Shown: one piece after another, positions 17,933-27,534 of the stretch
Numbering within the stretch: the first letter of the stretch is position 1
Layout: each line of letters begins with the position of its first letter
Assembly: GCF_900100455.1 (NCBI RefSeq)
Contig: NZ_FNCV01000004.1
Location: forward strand, 1 to 64,000
Length of the DNA: 64,000 nucleotides
Origin: Roseospirillum parvum
GTDB taxonomy: Bacteria > Pseudomonadota > Alphaproteobacteria > Rhodospirillales > Rhodospirillaceae
Reading direction: 5' to 3'
Program-made: the position numbers and the translations under genes
Notes under the pieces: generated by a model
Told to the model about the DNA's origin: nothing
Databases searched by the model: none
Seen by the model: the letters and a program-made list of their open reading frames with translations, nothing else

Positions 17933-17961
17933 TAACGAGCCGATACTATCGTCTCGATATA
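17931..17961. promoter_or_regulatory. 31-bp palindromic operator candidate for PadR
   Basis: The left half TATAACGAGCCGATA and right half TATCGTCTCGATATA are inverted copies around a central C, with only the centre and two symmetric mismatch pairs breaking the dyad (TATAnCGAGnCGATA). It covers the -10 box and the likely transcription start of the promoter at 17904-17932, so binding would block initiation. The adjacent gene encodes a PadR-type repressor, which normally binds a palindrome at its own promoter; autoregulation and control of the pump is therefore the natural inference. Confidence 0.75.
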
Positions 17962-17970
17962 ACGCGCCCG

Positions 17971-18000
17971 CCCCGACCCCGACCCCGACCCCGACCCCGA
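17971..18000. repeat. Five perfect copies of a 6-bp unit in the padR leader
   Basis: CCCCGA is repeated five times without a gap between the operator and the padR start (18028). In RNA this is an unstructured, C-rich leader, and repeat number would alter the distance from the operator to the ribosome site. It resembles a hexanucleotide microsatellite; being untranslated it would not shift a reading frame. Confidence 0.9.
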
Positions 18001-18027
18001 TACCGGTTCCGACAAGGTTTCCCCGCC

Positions 18028-18615
18028 ATGGATGCCAAGACCCTCTGCCTGGGTGCCCTGGTGCTCGGCGACGCGTCCGGCTATGAAATCCGCAAGCTGT
18101 ACGAGGACGGGCCCTTGAGCCACGTCCACTACACCAGTTTCGGGTCGATCTATCCGGCCCTGGCCGCCCTGCTGAGGGAGGGGCTGATCCGCCTCACCGC
18201 CGGGGCGCCGGACGCGCGGGCCGACAAGAAGGTGTATGCCATCACCGAGGCCGGGCGGCGCCGCTTCGCCGAGTTGCTGACCGGACCCCCGGCCCCCGAC
18301 CGCTACCGCTCGGATGTGCTGTACGTGCTGTTTTTCGGCAATCTGGTGCCGCCGGCCCGGCTGTCGGCCATGCTCGACACCATGGCCGCGCAGGTCCAGG
18401 CCGACCTCGACCATGTGGAAAACCTGCCCCCCGAGTGCGTCCCGCCCGACAACCCGGGGCGCCGCTTCGTGGTCGAGTGGGGCCGCCACTACTTCCGAAG
18501 CACCCTCGATTTCATCCACTCCCACCGCCATCTGATCGACGGCGCCGCCCCTCCCGACGGGCCAGCGGACGACCCCGCCGAACACCGCCCCGCCCCCCAC
18601 AACGGAGCCTCCTGA
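18028..18615 (+). CDS. PadR-family transcriptional regulator
   Basis: A 195-residue regulator. The winged helix-turn-helix occupies about residues 5-85, with LCLGALVLGDASGYEIRKLY and SIYPALAALLREGLI forming helices and the wing ending KKVYAITEAGRRRFAELL, all typical of PadR. The C-terminal half is a helical dimerisation region of the Vir type, and the last 25 residues are Pro/Asp/Ala-rich. PadR proteins repress efflux and detoxification genes and are released by small phenolics or drugs. The gene overlaps the next (adaptor) gene by one base, and a 31-bp palindrome overlaps its promoter, so it most likely controls the whole pump-amidoligase operon. Confidence 0.92.
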   Translation: MDAKTLCLGALVLGDASGYEIRKLYEDGPLSHVHYTSFGSIYPALAALLREGLIRLTAGAPDARADKKVYAITEAGRRRFAELLTGPPAPDRYRSDVLYVLFFGNLVPPARLSAMLDTMAAQVQADLDHVENLPPECVPPDNPGRRFVVEWGRHYFRSTLDFIHSHRHLIDGAAPPDGPADDPAEHRPAPHNGAS

Positions 18616-19856
18616 TGCGTGCCTCCTACCTGATCGCCGGGGCCATCGCCCTGGCCGCCGCCGGCTGGATCGCCTCCGGGGTGCTGAGCGGCCCCGCCGA
18701 GCCGCCGCCGGCGGAGAGCGCGAAAGGCCCGGAGGCCGCCCCGGCCGCCGACGAGGCAGCCGAGGCGCCGCTGGCGGTGCGCGTGGCCACCGTGCGGGCC
18801 ATCCCGCATGTGTCCACGCTGACCGTCAACGGGCGCACCGAGGCGGCGCGCAAGGTCTCCATTCGCACCGAGACCAGCGGCCGGGTGAGCGCCCTGGGGG
18901 CCGACAAGGGCGAGACGGTGGCGGCCGGCCAGGTGCTGGTCGAGTTGGCCCTGGACGACCGCGCCGCCCGCCTGGACGAGGCCAAGGCGCTGCTGGAACA
19001 GCGCCGCATCGAGGTCGACGCGGCGCGCGAGCTGGCGGCCAGCAACTACACCTCGCGCACCAAGCTGGCCCAGGCCGAGGCGGCGCTGGCCCAGGCCCAG
19101 GCCGGGCTGGCGGCGATCCGCCTGGACCTTTCGCGGACCCGCATCGAGGCGCCTTTCGCCGGCCTGCTCAACCAGCGCCCGGTCGAGCAGGGCGACTGGG
19201 TCGGGGTCGGCGAGACGGTGGCCACGCTGCTCGAACTGGACCCCTTGAAGGTGCTGGCCGAGGTGCCGGAGATGCACGTCGCCGCGCTGCGCCCCGATCC
19301 CGGCGGCGCGGCCGACCCCACCACGCCCCGGGTCGACATCCGGCTGATCGACGGGCGGCGGCTTGAGGGGCGCATCACCTTCGTCTCCGCCGAGGCCGAC
19401 CCGCAGACCCGCACCTTCGCGGTGGAGATCACCGTCCGCAATCCCGACCACGACATCCCCGAGGGCATGACCGCCGAGGTCCGCCTGCCCCTGAGGCAGG
19501 TCATGGCGCACCGCGTCAGCCCGGCCCTTCTGACCCTGAACGACGCCGGCGAGGTGGGGGTCAAGCTGGTCGATGACGACAACACGGTGCGCTTCCTCAA
19601 GGCGCGCATCGTCGACGACAGCCCGGACGGCATCTGGCTGGCCGGCCTGCCCGACCCGGCGCGGGTGATCAGCGTCGGCCAGGAATTCGTGCTGGAAGGC
19701 CAGACCGTGCGCCCGGTGCCGGTCAGCGCCAGCAGCCCCACCGAAACCCCGGCCGACGCCGCGCCAAAGGCCGGCAACGGCCTTGAGACACCGCCCCCGG
19801 CGACCGCCGGCCCGGCCCCCATGATCGGCGCCCGCGCCGCCGGAGACCCGGCATGA
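18615..19856 (+). CDS. RND efflux membrane fusion (adaptor) protein
   Basis: A 413-residue periplasmic adaptor. An N-terminal hydrophobic anchor (LIAGAIALAAAGWIASGVL) is followed by an acidic/Ala linker, the first lipoyl half-motif (SIRTETSGRVSALGADKGET), a short coiled coil (LDEAKALLEQRRIEVDAARE to KLAQAEAALAQAQAGL), the second lipoyl half (TRIEAPFAGLLNQRPVEQGD) and beta-barrel and membrane-proximal domains. ATG 18615 overlaps the padR stop by one base and has GGAG seven bases upstream. It links the inner-membrane RND pump to an outer-membrane channel, which is not encoded here. A Pro/Ala-rich tail follows the last domain. Confidence 0.93.
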   Translation: MRASYLIAGAIALAAAGWIASGVLSGPAEPPPAESAKGPEAAPAADEAAEAPLAVRVATVRAIPHVSTLTVNGRTEAARKVSIRTETSGRVSALGADKGETVAAGQVLVELALDDRAARLDEAKALLEQRRIEVDAARELAASNYTSRTKLAQAEAALAQAQAGLAAIRLDLSRTRIEAPFAGLLNQRPVEQGDWVGVGETVATLLELDPLKVLAEVPEMHVAALRPDPGGAADPTTPRVDIRLIDGRRLEGRITFVSAEADPQTRTFAVEITVRNPDHDIPEGMTAEVRLPLRQVMAHRVSPALLTLNDAGEVGVKLVDDDNTVRFLKARIVDDSPDGIWLAGLPDPARVISVGQEFVLEGQTVRPVPVSASSPTETPADAAPKAGNGLETPPPATAGPAPMIGARAAGDPA

Positions 19857-22800
19857 GCCTGATCGACGCCGCCATCAACCGCACCCGCACGGTGCTCTCC
19901 ACCCTGCTGCTGATCCTCATCGCCGGCACCGTGTCGTTCGTGGAGATCCCCAAGGAATCGGCGCCGGACATCAACATCCCGATCATCGTGGTGTCGCTCA
20001 ACCACCAGGGCATCTCGCCCGAGGACGCCGAGCGCCTGCTTTTGAAACCCATGGAGCAGGAGCTGCGCACCGTCGAGGGGCTGAAGGAGATGCGCTCCGA
20101 CGCCCGCGAGGGCGGGGCCAGCGTGGTGCTGGAGTTCGAGGCCGGCTTCGACGCCGACACGGCGATGGACGACGTGCGCCGCCAGGTCGACATCGCGCAG
20201 ACCGAGCTGCCCGAGGAAACCGACGAGCCGGAGGTCAGCGAGGTCAACTTCAGCCTGTTCCCGATCCTCGTCGTGACGCTGGGCGGCGACGTGCCCGAAC
20301 GCACCCTTCTGACCCTGGCCCGCGAGCTTCAGGACGAGCTGGAAGGCATCCCCGAGGTGCTGGAAGCCCCCATCGGCGGCGACCGCGACGAGCAGGTGGA
20401 GATCATCATCGATCCGGTGCTGCTGGAAAGCTATGACGTCTCGGCCTCGGACTTCTCGGCCTTCCTGTCGCGCTCCAACCGGCTGATCGCCGCTGGCGCC
20501 CTGGACACCGGGCAGGGCCGCTTCTCGATCAAGGTGCCGGGCCTGTTGCAGAGCGTCGAGGACGTGCTCAACCTGCCGGTCAAGACCAACGGCGACGCGG
20601 TGGTGCGCCTGCGCGACATCGCCTCGGGCCGGCGGTCGTTCGAGGACCCGCTGGGCTTCGCCCGGGTCAACGGCAAGCCGGGGCTGACCATCGCGGTCTC
20701 CAAGCGCATCGGCGAGAACATCATCGACACCGTGGCCAAGGTGCGCCAGACCCTGGCCGAGGAAACCGCCGACTGGCCGCCGGGCATCGAGGTGCACATC
20801 ACCCAGGACCAGTCCAAGGACATCCGCGACAGCCTGTTCGACCTTCAGAACAGCGTCGTCACCGCCATCCTGCTGGTCATGGTGGTGGTGGTGGCGGCCC
20901 TTGGCCTGCGCGCCGGGCTGCTGGTCGGGGTGGCCATTCCGGGCTCCTTCCTGACCGCCATCCTGGTCCTGCACGCCACCGGGCTGACCATCAACATCGT
21001 GGTCCTGTTCGGCCTCATCCTGGCCGTCGGCATGCTGGTCGACGGGGCCATCGTGGTCACCGAGTACGCCGACCGCAAGATGAGCGAGGGCCTGGACCGC
21101 AAGGCCGCCTATGCCCTGGCCGCCAAGCGCATGGCCTGGCCGGTGATCGCCTCCACCGCCACCACCCTGGCCGCCTTCCTGCCCCTGGTCTTCTGGACCG
21201 GGGTGGTCGGCGAGTGGATGAAGTACCTGCCCTACACCCTGCTCGCCACGCTGACCGCCTCGCTCGTCATGGCGCTGATCTTCGTGCCCACCCTGGGCAG
21301 CGTGGTCGGCCGGCCGAGCCAGGGCAAGTCGGAGACGGCCAAGGCCATCGCCGGCGACAGCGACACCGACGTGACCCGCCTCAAGGGGCTGACCGGGCTT
21401 TATGCCCGCTCGCTGAGCCGGGCCCTGAAACATCCGGCGCTGGTCATCCTCGCCTCGGGGCTGTTGCTGGTCGCCGCCCAGGGGCTGTACTGGACCTTCG
21501 GCCACGGGGTCGAATTCTTCCCCGAGGTCGAGCCGCGCCAGGCCAACGTCTATGTCCACGCCCGGGGCAACCTGTCGGTGGCCGAGAAGAACGCCCTGGT
21601 CCAGGAGGTCGAGGCGCGCATCCTCGACTTTCCGGAGATCGCCTCGGTCTACACCATCGCCGGCGAATCCAGTCAGGTGCGCGGCGGCGGCGAGGACGTG
21701 GCGGCCGACGCCATCGGCAAGATCGGCATCGAGTTCATCGACTGGCAGCAGCGCCCGCCGGCGACCGAGATCCTGGCCCGCATGCGCGCCGCCACCGCCG
21801 ATCTGGCCGGGATCAGCGTCGAGGTGAGGAAGCAGGAGGAAGGCCCGCCCACCGGCAAGCCGATCCAGGTCGAGCTGTCGGCCCGCGATTTCACCCTGCT
21901 GCCGGCCGCCGTCGAGGCGGTGCGCCAGCGCCTGGAGGCCGATTCCGACTACGTGGACGTGGAGGATTCGCGGCCCCTGCCCGGCATCCAGTGGGAGCTT
22001 GCGGTGGACCGCGCCCAGGCCGCCAAGTTCGGGGTCGACGTGGCGGCGGTCGGCGACATGGTGCAGATGGTCACCACCGGCCTCAAGTTCTCCAGCTACC
22101 GCCCGGACGATGCCGAGGACGAGATCGACATCGTCGCCCGCTATCCCCGGGCCGAGCAGACCCTGACCCGGCTTGACCGCATCACCGTCAACACCAGCGC
22201 CGGGCCGGTGCCCATTTCAAGCTTCGTCAGCCTGACCCCCAAGGCCAGCACCGGCACCCTGAGCCGGGTCGACGGCAAGCGGGTGATGACCATCAAGGCC
22301 GACGTGGCGCCGGGGGTGTTGCCGGCCGACAAGCTGCCCGGCCTGGAAAGCTGGCTCAACCAGCCGGACAGTCTGCCCGACGGGGTCAACTACCGCTTCC
22401 GGGGCGAGGACGAGGAACAGAAGAAGAGCATGGAGTTCCTGGGCAAGGCGTTCATCGTCGCCCTGTTCCTGATGGCCATCATCCTGCTCACCCAGTTCAA
22501 CAGCTTCTATTCCGCCTTCCTCATCCTGTCGGCGGTGATCATGTCGACGCTGGGCGTCATGCTCGGCCTTTTGGTCTTCAACCAGCCCTTCGGGGTGGTG
22601 ATGACCGGGGTCGGGGTGATCTCGCTGGCCGGCATCGTGGTCAACAACAACATCGTGCTGATCGACACCTTCGACCGCCTGAAGACGCAGACCGGCGACA
22701 TCACCCAGGCGGTGCTGCTGACCGGCGTGCAGCGCCTGCGCCCGGTGCTTCTGACCACCATCACCACAATGCTTGGCCTGATGCCGATGATGTTCAAGAT

Positions 22801-23017
22801 GAACGTCGACTTCGTCAATCGGGCGATCACCTTCGGGGCGCCGTCCATGCAGTGGTGGTCGCAGTTGTCGATCGCCGTGGTCTGCGGGCTGGCCTTCGCC
22901 ACCGTGCTCACCCTGGTCTTCACCCCGTGCGCCCTGAAACTGCGCGCCGACATGGCGGTTGGGCTGGGGCGCCTGAAGGCCCGCCTGGGGCGCTCCCCCG
23001 CCGAGGCCGCCGAATAG
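19853..23017 (+). CDS. RND-family efflux pump permease
   Basis: A 1054-residue inner-membrane transporter of the AcrB/MexB superfamily. TM1 lies near residues 10-30, the large periplasmic loops follow, and TM2-TM6 begin at about 335 (VVTAILLVMVVVVAALGL). Helix 4 has LILAVGMLVDGAIVVTEY, close to the GMxVDD-type proton relay but with D-G in place of the usual D-D or D-N; helix 10 region is GVGVISLAGIVVNNNIVLID. The start overlaps the adaptor stop by four bases (ATGA). The change near the proton-relay aspartate places it with the divergent efflux group fed by one MFP and no dedicated outer-membrane factor. Substrate is unknown. Confidence 0.93.
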   Translation: MSLIDAAINRTRTVLSTLLLILIAGTVSFVEIPKESAPDINIPIIVVSLNHQGISPEDAERLLLKPMEQELRTVEGLKEMRSDAREGGASVVLEFEAGFDADTAMDDVRRQVDIAQTELPEETDEPEVSEVNFSLFPILVVTLGGDVPERTLLTLARELQDELEGIPEVLEAPIGGDRDEQVEIIIDPVLLESYDVSASDFSAFLSRSNRLIAAGALDTGQGRFSIKVPGLLQSVEDVLNLPVKTNGDAVVRLRDIASGRRSFEDPLGFARVNGKPGLTIAVSKRIGENIIDTVAKVRQTLAEETADWPPGIEVHITQDQSKDIRDSLFDLQNSVVTAILLVMVVVVAALGLRAGLLVGVAIPGSFLTAILVLHATGLTINIVVLFGLILAVGMLVDGAIVVTEYADRKMSEGLDRKAAYALAAKRMAWPVIASTATTLAAFLPLVFWTGVVGEWMKYLPYTLLATLTASLVMALIFVPTLGSVVGRPSQGKSETAKAIAGDSDTDVTRLKGLTGLYARSLSRALKHPALVILASGLLLVAAQGLYWTFGHGVEFFPEVEPRQANVYVHARGNLSVAEKNALVQEVEARILDFPEIASVYTIAGESSQVRGGGEDVAADAIGKIGIEFIDWQQRPPATEILARMRAATADLAGISVEVRKQEEGPPTGKPIQVELSARDFTLLPAAVEAVRQRLEADSDYVDVEDSRPLPGIQWELAVDRAQAAKFGVDVAAVGDMVQMVTTGLKFSSYRPDDAEDEIDIVARYPRAEQTLTRLDRITVNTSAGPVPISSFVSLTPKASTGTLSRVDGKRVMTIKADVAPGVLPADKLPGLESWLNQPDSLPDGVNYRFRGEDEEQKKSMEFLGKAFIVALFLMAIILLTQFNSFYSAFLILSAVIMSTLGVMLGLLVFNQPFGVVMTGVGVISLAGIVVNNNIVLIDTFDRLKTQTGDITQAVLLTGVQRLRPVLLTTITTMLGLMPMMFKMNVDFVNRAITFGAPSMQWWSQLSIAVVCGLAFATVLTLVFTPCALKLRADMAVGLGRLKARLGRSPAEAAE

Positions 23018-23026
23018 GAGGCAGCA

Positions 23027-24040
23027 ATGATCCCCACCCCGCGCCCAACCCCGCCGCCGCGCACCCTCAACCCCGAGGGCGCGCCGCGCCGCATCGGGGT
23101 CGAGCTGGAGTTCGCCGCCGTCTCGGCCGGCGAGGGGGCGCGGCTGGTCGCCGGGCTGTTCGGCGGCCGGGTGGTCGAGGAAGACCCGCACCGCTTCCGC
23201 ATCATCGACAGCCGGCTGGGCGACTTCACGGCCGAGCTCGACAGCCAGTACGTCCACCGCGCCGAGGGCGACGCCGAAACCGCCCCGGACGACCCGCTGG
23301 AGGCCCTGCTCGACGGCTTCCAAGACCGCCTGCGCGCCTTTTTCGGCGATCTCGGCTCGGCCGTCATCCCCTGCGAGGTGGTCTGCCCGCCGGTCCCGCT
23401 GGCCAGCCTGCCCGATCTGGAGGAACTGGTCGGCGCCCTGGTCAAGGCCGGCGCCGAGGGCACCCGGGCCCACCCCTTCCACGCCTTCGGGGCGCAGCTC
23501 AACCTGGAGATCGCCGAGGGCGGCACGCCGTGGATCGTCGACGTGCTGAAGGCCTACCTGCTGCTCTCCGACTGGCTGCGCGCCATCATCGACGTCGACC
23601 TGACGCGCCGGCTGGTCGCCTTCGCCGATCCCTTCCCGCGCGACTACGTGGCCCGGGTGGTCGATCCCGCCTACCGGCCCGACCTGTCCACCCTGATCGA
23701 CGACTATCTGGCCGCCAACCCGACCCGCGACCGCGAGCTGGACATGCTGCCCCTGTTCACCTGGCTGGATGAAGGGCGGGTGCGGGCCCGCATCGACGAT
23801 CCGCGCGTCAAGGCCCGCCCGGCCCTGCACTATCGCCTGCCCGACGCCAACCTGGGCCAGCCCGGCTGGAGCCTGACCCTGGAATGGAGCCGCTGGGCGG
23901 TGGTCGAGCGGCTGGCCGCCCGCCGATCAGTGCTCGAGGCCATGGGCCAGGCCTGGCTCGAGCACCGCAACCGCCGCCTGCCCGGCGGGCTGGCCAACGA
24001 CTGGGCGCTCAAGGCCAGCGAATGGCTGGTCCTGGCATGA
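23027..24040 (+). CDS. Amidoligase-family enzyme (glutamine synthetase-like fold)
   Basis: A 337-residue protein of the putative amidoligase family. The first strand carries the metal-binding signature IGVELEF at about residues 23-29, and further conserved patches are DFTAELDSQY (about 66-75), FGAQLNLEI (about 149-157), DPFPRDYVARV and SLTLEWSRW near the end. These proteins are predicted to use ATP to join a carboxylate to an amine, as glutamine synthetase does. The strong ribosome site AGGAGG overlaps the stop of the RND gene, nine bases before ATG 23027, and the stop overlaps the next gene, so it is translated as part of the pump operon. Substrates are unknown. Confidence 0.8.
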   Translation: MIPTPRPTPPPRTLNPEGAPRRIGVELEFAAVSAGEGARLVAGLFGGRVVEEDPHRFRIIDSRLGDFTAELDSQYVHRAEGDAETAPDDPLEALLDGFQDRLRAFFGDLGSAVIPCEVVCPPVPLASLPDLEELVGALVKAGAEGTRAHPFHAFGAQLNLEIAEGGTPWIVDVLKAYLLLSDWLRAIIDVDLTRRLVAFADPFPRDYVARVVDPAYRPDLSTLIDDYLAANPTRDRELDMLPLFTWLDEGRVRARIDDPRVKARPALHYRLPDANLGQPGWSLTLEWSRWAVVERLAARRSVLEAMGQAWLEHRNRRLPGGLANDWALKASEWLVLA

Positions 24041-24738
24041 TGGGGGGGCGGCGGCCGACCATCGGCGTCACCTCGTCGCGCGGCCGGGCGGTGGTGATGT
24101 GGGGCTTCTACTGGCTGGCCCTGACCCTGGCCGGGGTGCGCCCGATCCGCCTGCTCGCCCCGCCGGCCGGCGAGGCGGCCCATCTGCCCGAGCTGGACGG
24201 GCTGGTGGTCGGCGGCGGCGACGACATCGGGGCCGGCCTCTATGACGGCGAGCCGGGCCTCGACGTGCGCATCGACCCGGCCCGCGACGCCCTGGAACTG
24301 GCCCTGCTGGAACAGGCCGAGAAGCGCCGCCTGCCGGTGCTCGGGGTGTGCCGGGGGGCGCAGATGATGAACGTCTTCCGCGGCGGCACCCTGCACCAGG
24401 ACCTGTCCGAGGCCGGCCACCGCGCGGTGCCCCCGATGTGGAGCCCGCTGCCCCGCAAGCGGGTGAGCGCCGACCCCGACAGCCGGCTGGCCGCCATCAC
24501 CGGGCGCGCCGCGATGACCGTCAACAGCCTGCACCATCAGGCCATCAAGACGCCCGGCGACAACCTGACGGTCAGCGCCCACGACAGCTTCGGCGTCGTC
24601 CAGGCGATCGAGGACAGAAGCCGGCCGTTCCATGTGGGGGTGCAGTGGCACCCGGAATTCCTGATCTTCCAGAAGGCCCAGCGCCGCCTGTTCGCCGCCT
24701 TCGTGCGCGCCGTCCGCCAAACCGGATCGGCCGCGTGA
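24037..24738 (+). CDS. Class I glutamine amidotransferase-like gamma-glutamyl hydrolase (peptidase C26)
   Basis: A 233-residue protein of the PuuD/peptidase C26 type. It has GGGDDIGAGLYD near residue 58, the nucleophile elbow LGVCRGAQMMNV with cysteine at about residue 105, the conserved NSLHHQAIK near 170, and the His-Glu pair in QWHPEF near 208. These enzymes cleave gamma-glutamyl amide bonds. ATG 24037 overlaps the amidoligase stop (ATGATG), and 24040 is an equally possible start. Pairing of a GS-like ligase with a C26 hydrolase recalls the gamma-glutamyl-putrescine route (PuuA/PuuD), in which an amine is glutamylated, modified and released. Confidence 0.88.
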   Translation: MMGGRRPTIGVTSSRGRAVVMWGFYWLALTLAGVRPIRLLAPPAGEAAHLPELDGLVVGGGDDIGAGLYDGEPGLDVRIDPARDALELALLEQAEKRRLPVLGVCRGAQMMNVFRGGTLHQDLSEAGHRAVPPMWSPLPRKRVSADPDSRLAAITGRAAMTVNSLHHQAIKTPGDNLTVSAHDSFGVVQAIEDRSRPFHVGVQWHPEFLIFQKAQRRLFAAFVRAVRQTGSAA

Positions 24739-24850
24739 CACCGTGCCAGGTCAACTGAGTGGGGCGGAGTCCCGCCGCGCCTCCGGTTGGCTTGGCGGCC
24801 CTGGTTCGTGGCGCTGGTCGGCGGGGGGGCGGTTGGGGTACAAGGCGCCC

Positions 24851-26443
24851 ATGAATCTCGTCCGCGCCATAGCCACCGTCGGCGGCTTGACCCTGCTCAG
24901 CCGGGTCACCGGGTTCGCCCGGGACATTCTGATCGCCGGCCTGCTCGGGGCGGGCGGGGTGGCGGATGCGTTCTTCGTCGCCTTCAAGTTCCCCAACCTG
25001 TTCCGCCGCCTGTTTGCCGAGGGGGCCTTCACGGCCGCCTTCGTGCCCCTGTTCTCGCGCCACCTGGAGGGCGAGGAGCGGGCCCGGGCGCGGGCCGAGG
25101 CGCGGGCCTTCGCCGAGCGGGCGATGAGCCTGCTGGGGGTGGTCCTGCTGGCCCTGGTCGCCCTGATGGAAGCGATCATGCCGTGGGCCATCCACCTGTT
25201 CGCGCCGGGCTTTTCCGCCGTGCCGGGCAAGCTGGAGCTGGCCGCCGAGCTGAGCCGCATCACCTTTCCCTATCTTTTGTTCATCTCCCTGGTCTCGTTG
25301 CAGTCCGGGGTGCTGAACGGGCTGGGCCGCTTCGCCGCCGCGGCGGCGGCGCCGATCCTGCTCAACCTCACCCTGATCGCCTTCCTGGTCGCCCACAACA
25401 CCCTGCCCGAGCCGCCGTTTTCGGGCAGCGGCCACGCCCTGGCCTGGGCGGTGTCGGCGGCCGGGGTGATCCAGTTCGTCTGGCTGTGGGTCAACTGCGC
25501 GCGGGCCGGCATGACCCTGCGCCCGCGCCTGCCCCGGCTGACCCCGGAGGTGAAGACCCTGGCCCGGCGCATCGTGCCCGGGGCGATCGGGGCCGGGGTC
25601 TATCAGATCAACCTTTTGGTCGACACCATCCTGGCCTCGCTGGTGGCGCCGGGGGCGGTGTCGTACCTCTATTACGCCGACCGGGTGACCCAGTTGCCGC
25701 TCGGCGTGGTCGGGGTGGCGGTGGGCACGGCGCTGTTGCCCCTGCTGTCGCGCCAACTGAAGGCGGGGCGCGACGCGGCGGCCATGGGCAGCATGAACCG
25801 GGCGCTGGAGGTGGCCCTGCTGTTCACCGTGCCGGCGGCGGTGGCGCTGATGGTGCTGGCCGGGCCGCTGATCGGCGTGTTGTTCGAGCGCGGCGCCTTC
25901 GACGCCGAGGCCCGTCAGGCCACCGCCGGGGCGCTGGCGGCGTTCGCCGTGGGGCTGCCGGCCTATGTGCTGATCAAGGTGCTGGCACCCGGCTTCTTCG
26001 CCCGCGAGGACACCCGCACCCCGGTCAAGGTGGCGGCGGTGGCGTTGCTCATCAACGTGGTGCTGAACCTCTCCTTCATGTGGTGGCTGGGCCATCTGGG
26101 CATCGCCCTGGCCACGGCGCTCAGCGCCTGGGTCAACGCGCTCAGTCTGGCGCTGCTGCTGCGCCGGCGGGACAGCCTGGTGATCGACGACCGGCTGGCT
26201 TTCCGCCTGCCCCGGATCATCGCCGCCGCCGGCTTCATGGGCGGCGGCCTGGGGCTGGGCGTGCATGGGCTGGCGCCGTGGCTGGCGGCGGATGCCGGGG
26301 CCTCGGCCCAGGCGCTGGCCCTGAGCGCGCTGGTGCTCGGCGGCGGGGCGCTGTTCGGCCTGCTGGCCTGGGCCTTGCGGGCGCTGCGCCCGGCCGACCT
26401 TCTTCTGCTGCGCCGCCCGCCGTCCGATCTTCCAGCCTCTTGA
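24851..26443 (+). CDS. murJ: Lipid II flippase MurJ
   Basis: A 530-residue MOP-superfamily protein with 14 predicted transmembrane helices. The N-terminus is the family type ([20 protein letters not shown], about 14-33), with the arginine of the first helix pair and [22 protein letters not shown] following; a later segment, [18 protein letters not shown], and the helix 8-9 part with [14 protein letters not shown] are also typical. MurJ moves lipid II across the inner membrane for peptidoglycan synthesis and is essential. ATG 24851 was selected over the longer frame. The gene lies 64 bases ahead of trpS, an order seen in other Alphaproteobacteria. Confidence 0.95.
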   Translation: MNLVRAIATVGGLTLLSRVTGFARDILIAGLLGAGGVADAFFVAFKFPNLFRRLFAEGAFTAAFVPLFSRHLEGEERARARAEARAFAERAMSLLGVVLLALVALMEAIMPWAIHLFAPGFSAVPGKLELAAELSRITFPYLLFISLVSLQSGVLNGLGRFAAAAAAPILLNLTLIAFLVAHNTLPEPPFSGSGHALAWAVSAAGVIQFVWLWVNCARAGMTLRPRLPRLTPEVKTLARRIVPGAIGAGVYQINLLVDTILASLVAPGAVSYLYYADRVTQLPLGVVGVAVGTALLPLLSRQLKAGRDAAAMGSMNRALEVALLFTVPAAVALMVLAGPLIGVLFERGAFDAEARQATAGALAAFAVGLPAYVLIKVLAPGFFAREDTRTPVKVAAVALLINVVLNLSFMWWLGHLGIALATALSAWVNALSLALLLRRRDSLVIDDRLAFRLPRIIAAAGFMGGGLGLGVHGLAPWLAADAGASAQALALSALVLGGGALFGLLAWALRALRPADLLLLRRPPSDLPAS

Positions 26444-26507
26444 CGCCCCAGGGGCAGCGGCCATACTCCGCGCCCATCCCTTACCCTTCCGCGAGACCCC
26501 CAAAACG

Positions 26508-27518
26508 ATGAGCCAGAACCGCATTTTCTCGGGCGTCCAGCCCACCGGCAACCTGCACCTTGGCAACTATCTGGGGGCGATCCGCAACTGGGAGCGCCTG
26601 CAGAACGACTACGAGTGCATCTTCTGTCTGGTCGACCTGCACGCCATCACCGTGTGGCAGGACCCGGCCGAGCTTCTGCGCAACACGCGCGAGGTGGCGG
26701 CCGGGCTGATCGCCGCCGGCATCGACCCCAAGGCCAACGTGCTGTTCATCCAGTCGCAGGTCGCCGAGCATGCCGAGCTGGCCTGGGTCTTCAACTGCGT
26801 GGCCCGCATCGGCTGGATGAACCGGATGACCCAGTTCAAGGAAAAGGCCGGCAAGAACCGCGAGAACGCCTCGGTCGGGCTGTACGCCTATCCCACCCTG
26901 ATGGCGGCCGACATCCTGCTCTACAAGGCCACCCACGTGCCGGTCGGCGAGGACCAGAAGCAGCACCTGGAGTTGGCCCGCGACGTCGCCACCAAGTTCA
27001 ACAACGACACCGGGCGCGAGGTCTTCCCGCTGCCCGAACCGTTGATCCTGGGCGAGGCGACGCGGGTCATGTCGCTGCGCGACGGGGCCAGGAAGATGAG
27101 CAAGTCCGAGCCCTCGGACTTCTCGCGCATCAACATGACCGACGACGCCGACACCATCGCCCAGAAGATCCGCAAGGCGAAGACCGATCCCGAGCCGCTG
27201 CCCGACTCCGTGGACGGCCTGGAAGGGCGGCCCGAGGCGGCCAATCTGGTCGGCATCTACGCCGCCTTGTCGGACACCACCCGGGCGGCGGTGCTGGCCG
27301 AGCACGGCGGGCAGACCTTCGCCAGCTTCAAGCAGGCGCTGACCGACCTGTCGGTGTCGGTGCTGGGGCCGATCAACGCCCGCATGGCCGAGCTGATGGC
27401 CGACCCGGCGGAGATCGACGCCACCCTGGCCAAGGGCGCCGAGCGGGCCCGCGCGCTGGCCGCCCCGACCATGGCCGAGGTCAAGTCGGCGCTCGGGTTC
27501 CTCAACCCCACGGGCTGA
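26508..27518 (+). CDS. trpS: Tryptophanyl-tRNA synthetase
   Basis: A 336-residue class Ic aminoacyl-tRNA synthetase that charges tRNA-Trp. The HIGH-type motif is in [17 protein letters not shown] near the N-terminus and the KMSKS loop reads [10 protein letters not shown] at about residues 199-208. LVDLHAIT and the [14 protein letters not shown] stretch are further family markers. Length is standard for the bacterial enzyme. It sits between murJ and cobN, with only 16 bases before cobN, so cobN may be read from the same transcript. Confidence 0.97.
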   Translation: MSQNRIFSGVQPTGNLHLGNYLGAIRNWERLQNDYECIFCLVDLHAITVWQDPAELLRNTREVAAGLIAAGIDPKANVLFIQSQVAEHAELAWVFNCVARIGWMNRMTQFKEKAGKNRENASVGLYAYPTLMAADILLYKATHVPVGEDQKQHLELARDVATKFNNDTGREVFPLPEPLILGEATRVMSLRDGARKMSKSEPSDFSRINMTDDADTIAQKIRKAKTDPEPLPDSVDGLEGRPEAANLVGIYAALSDTTRAAVLAEHGGQTFASFKQALTDLSVSVLGPINARMAELMADPAEIDATLAKGAERARALAAPTMAEVKSALGFLNPTG

Positions 27519-27534
27519 TTTCGGCGGCGTAACG

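Noticed and set aside
17971-18000. Hexanucleotide array as a CRISPR or parS-like array
   Set aside because: Units are 6 bp with no spacers and no cas genes are in view; it is a simple microsatellite.
19046-21559. 837-codon minus-strand frame opposite the RND permease
   Set aside because: Composition rich in Gly, Gln, His and Asp from antisense reading of a GC-rich gene; no domain recognised.
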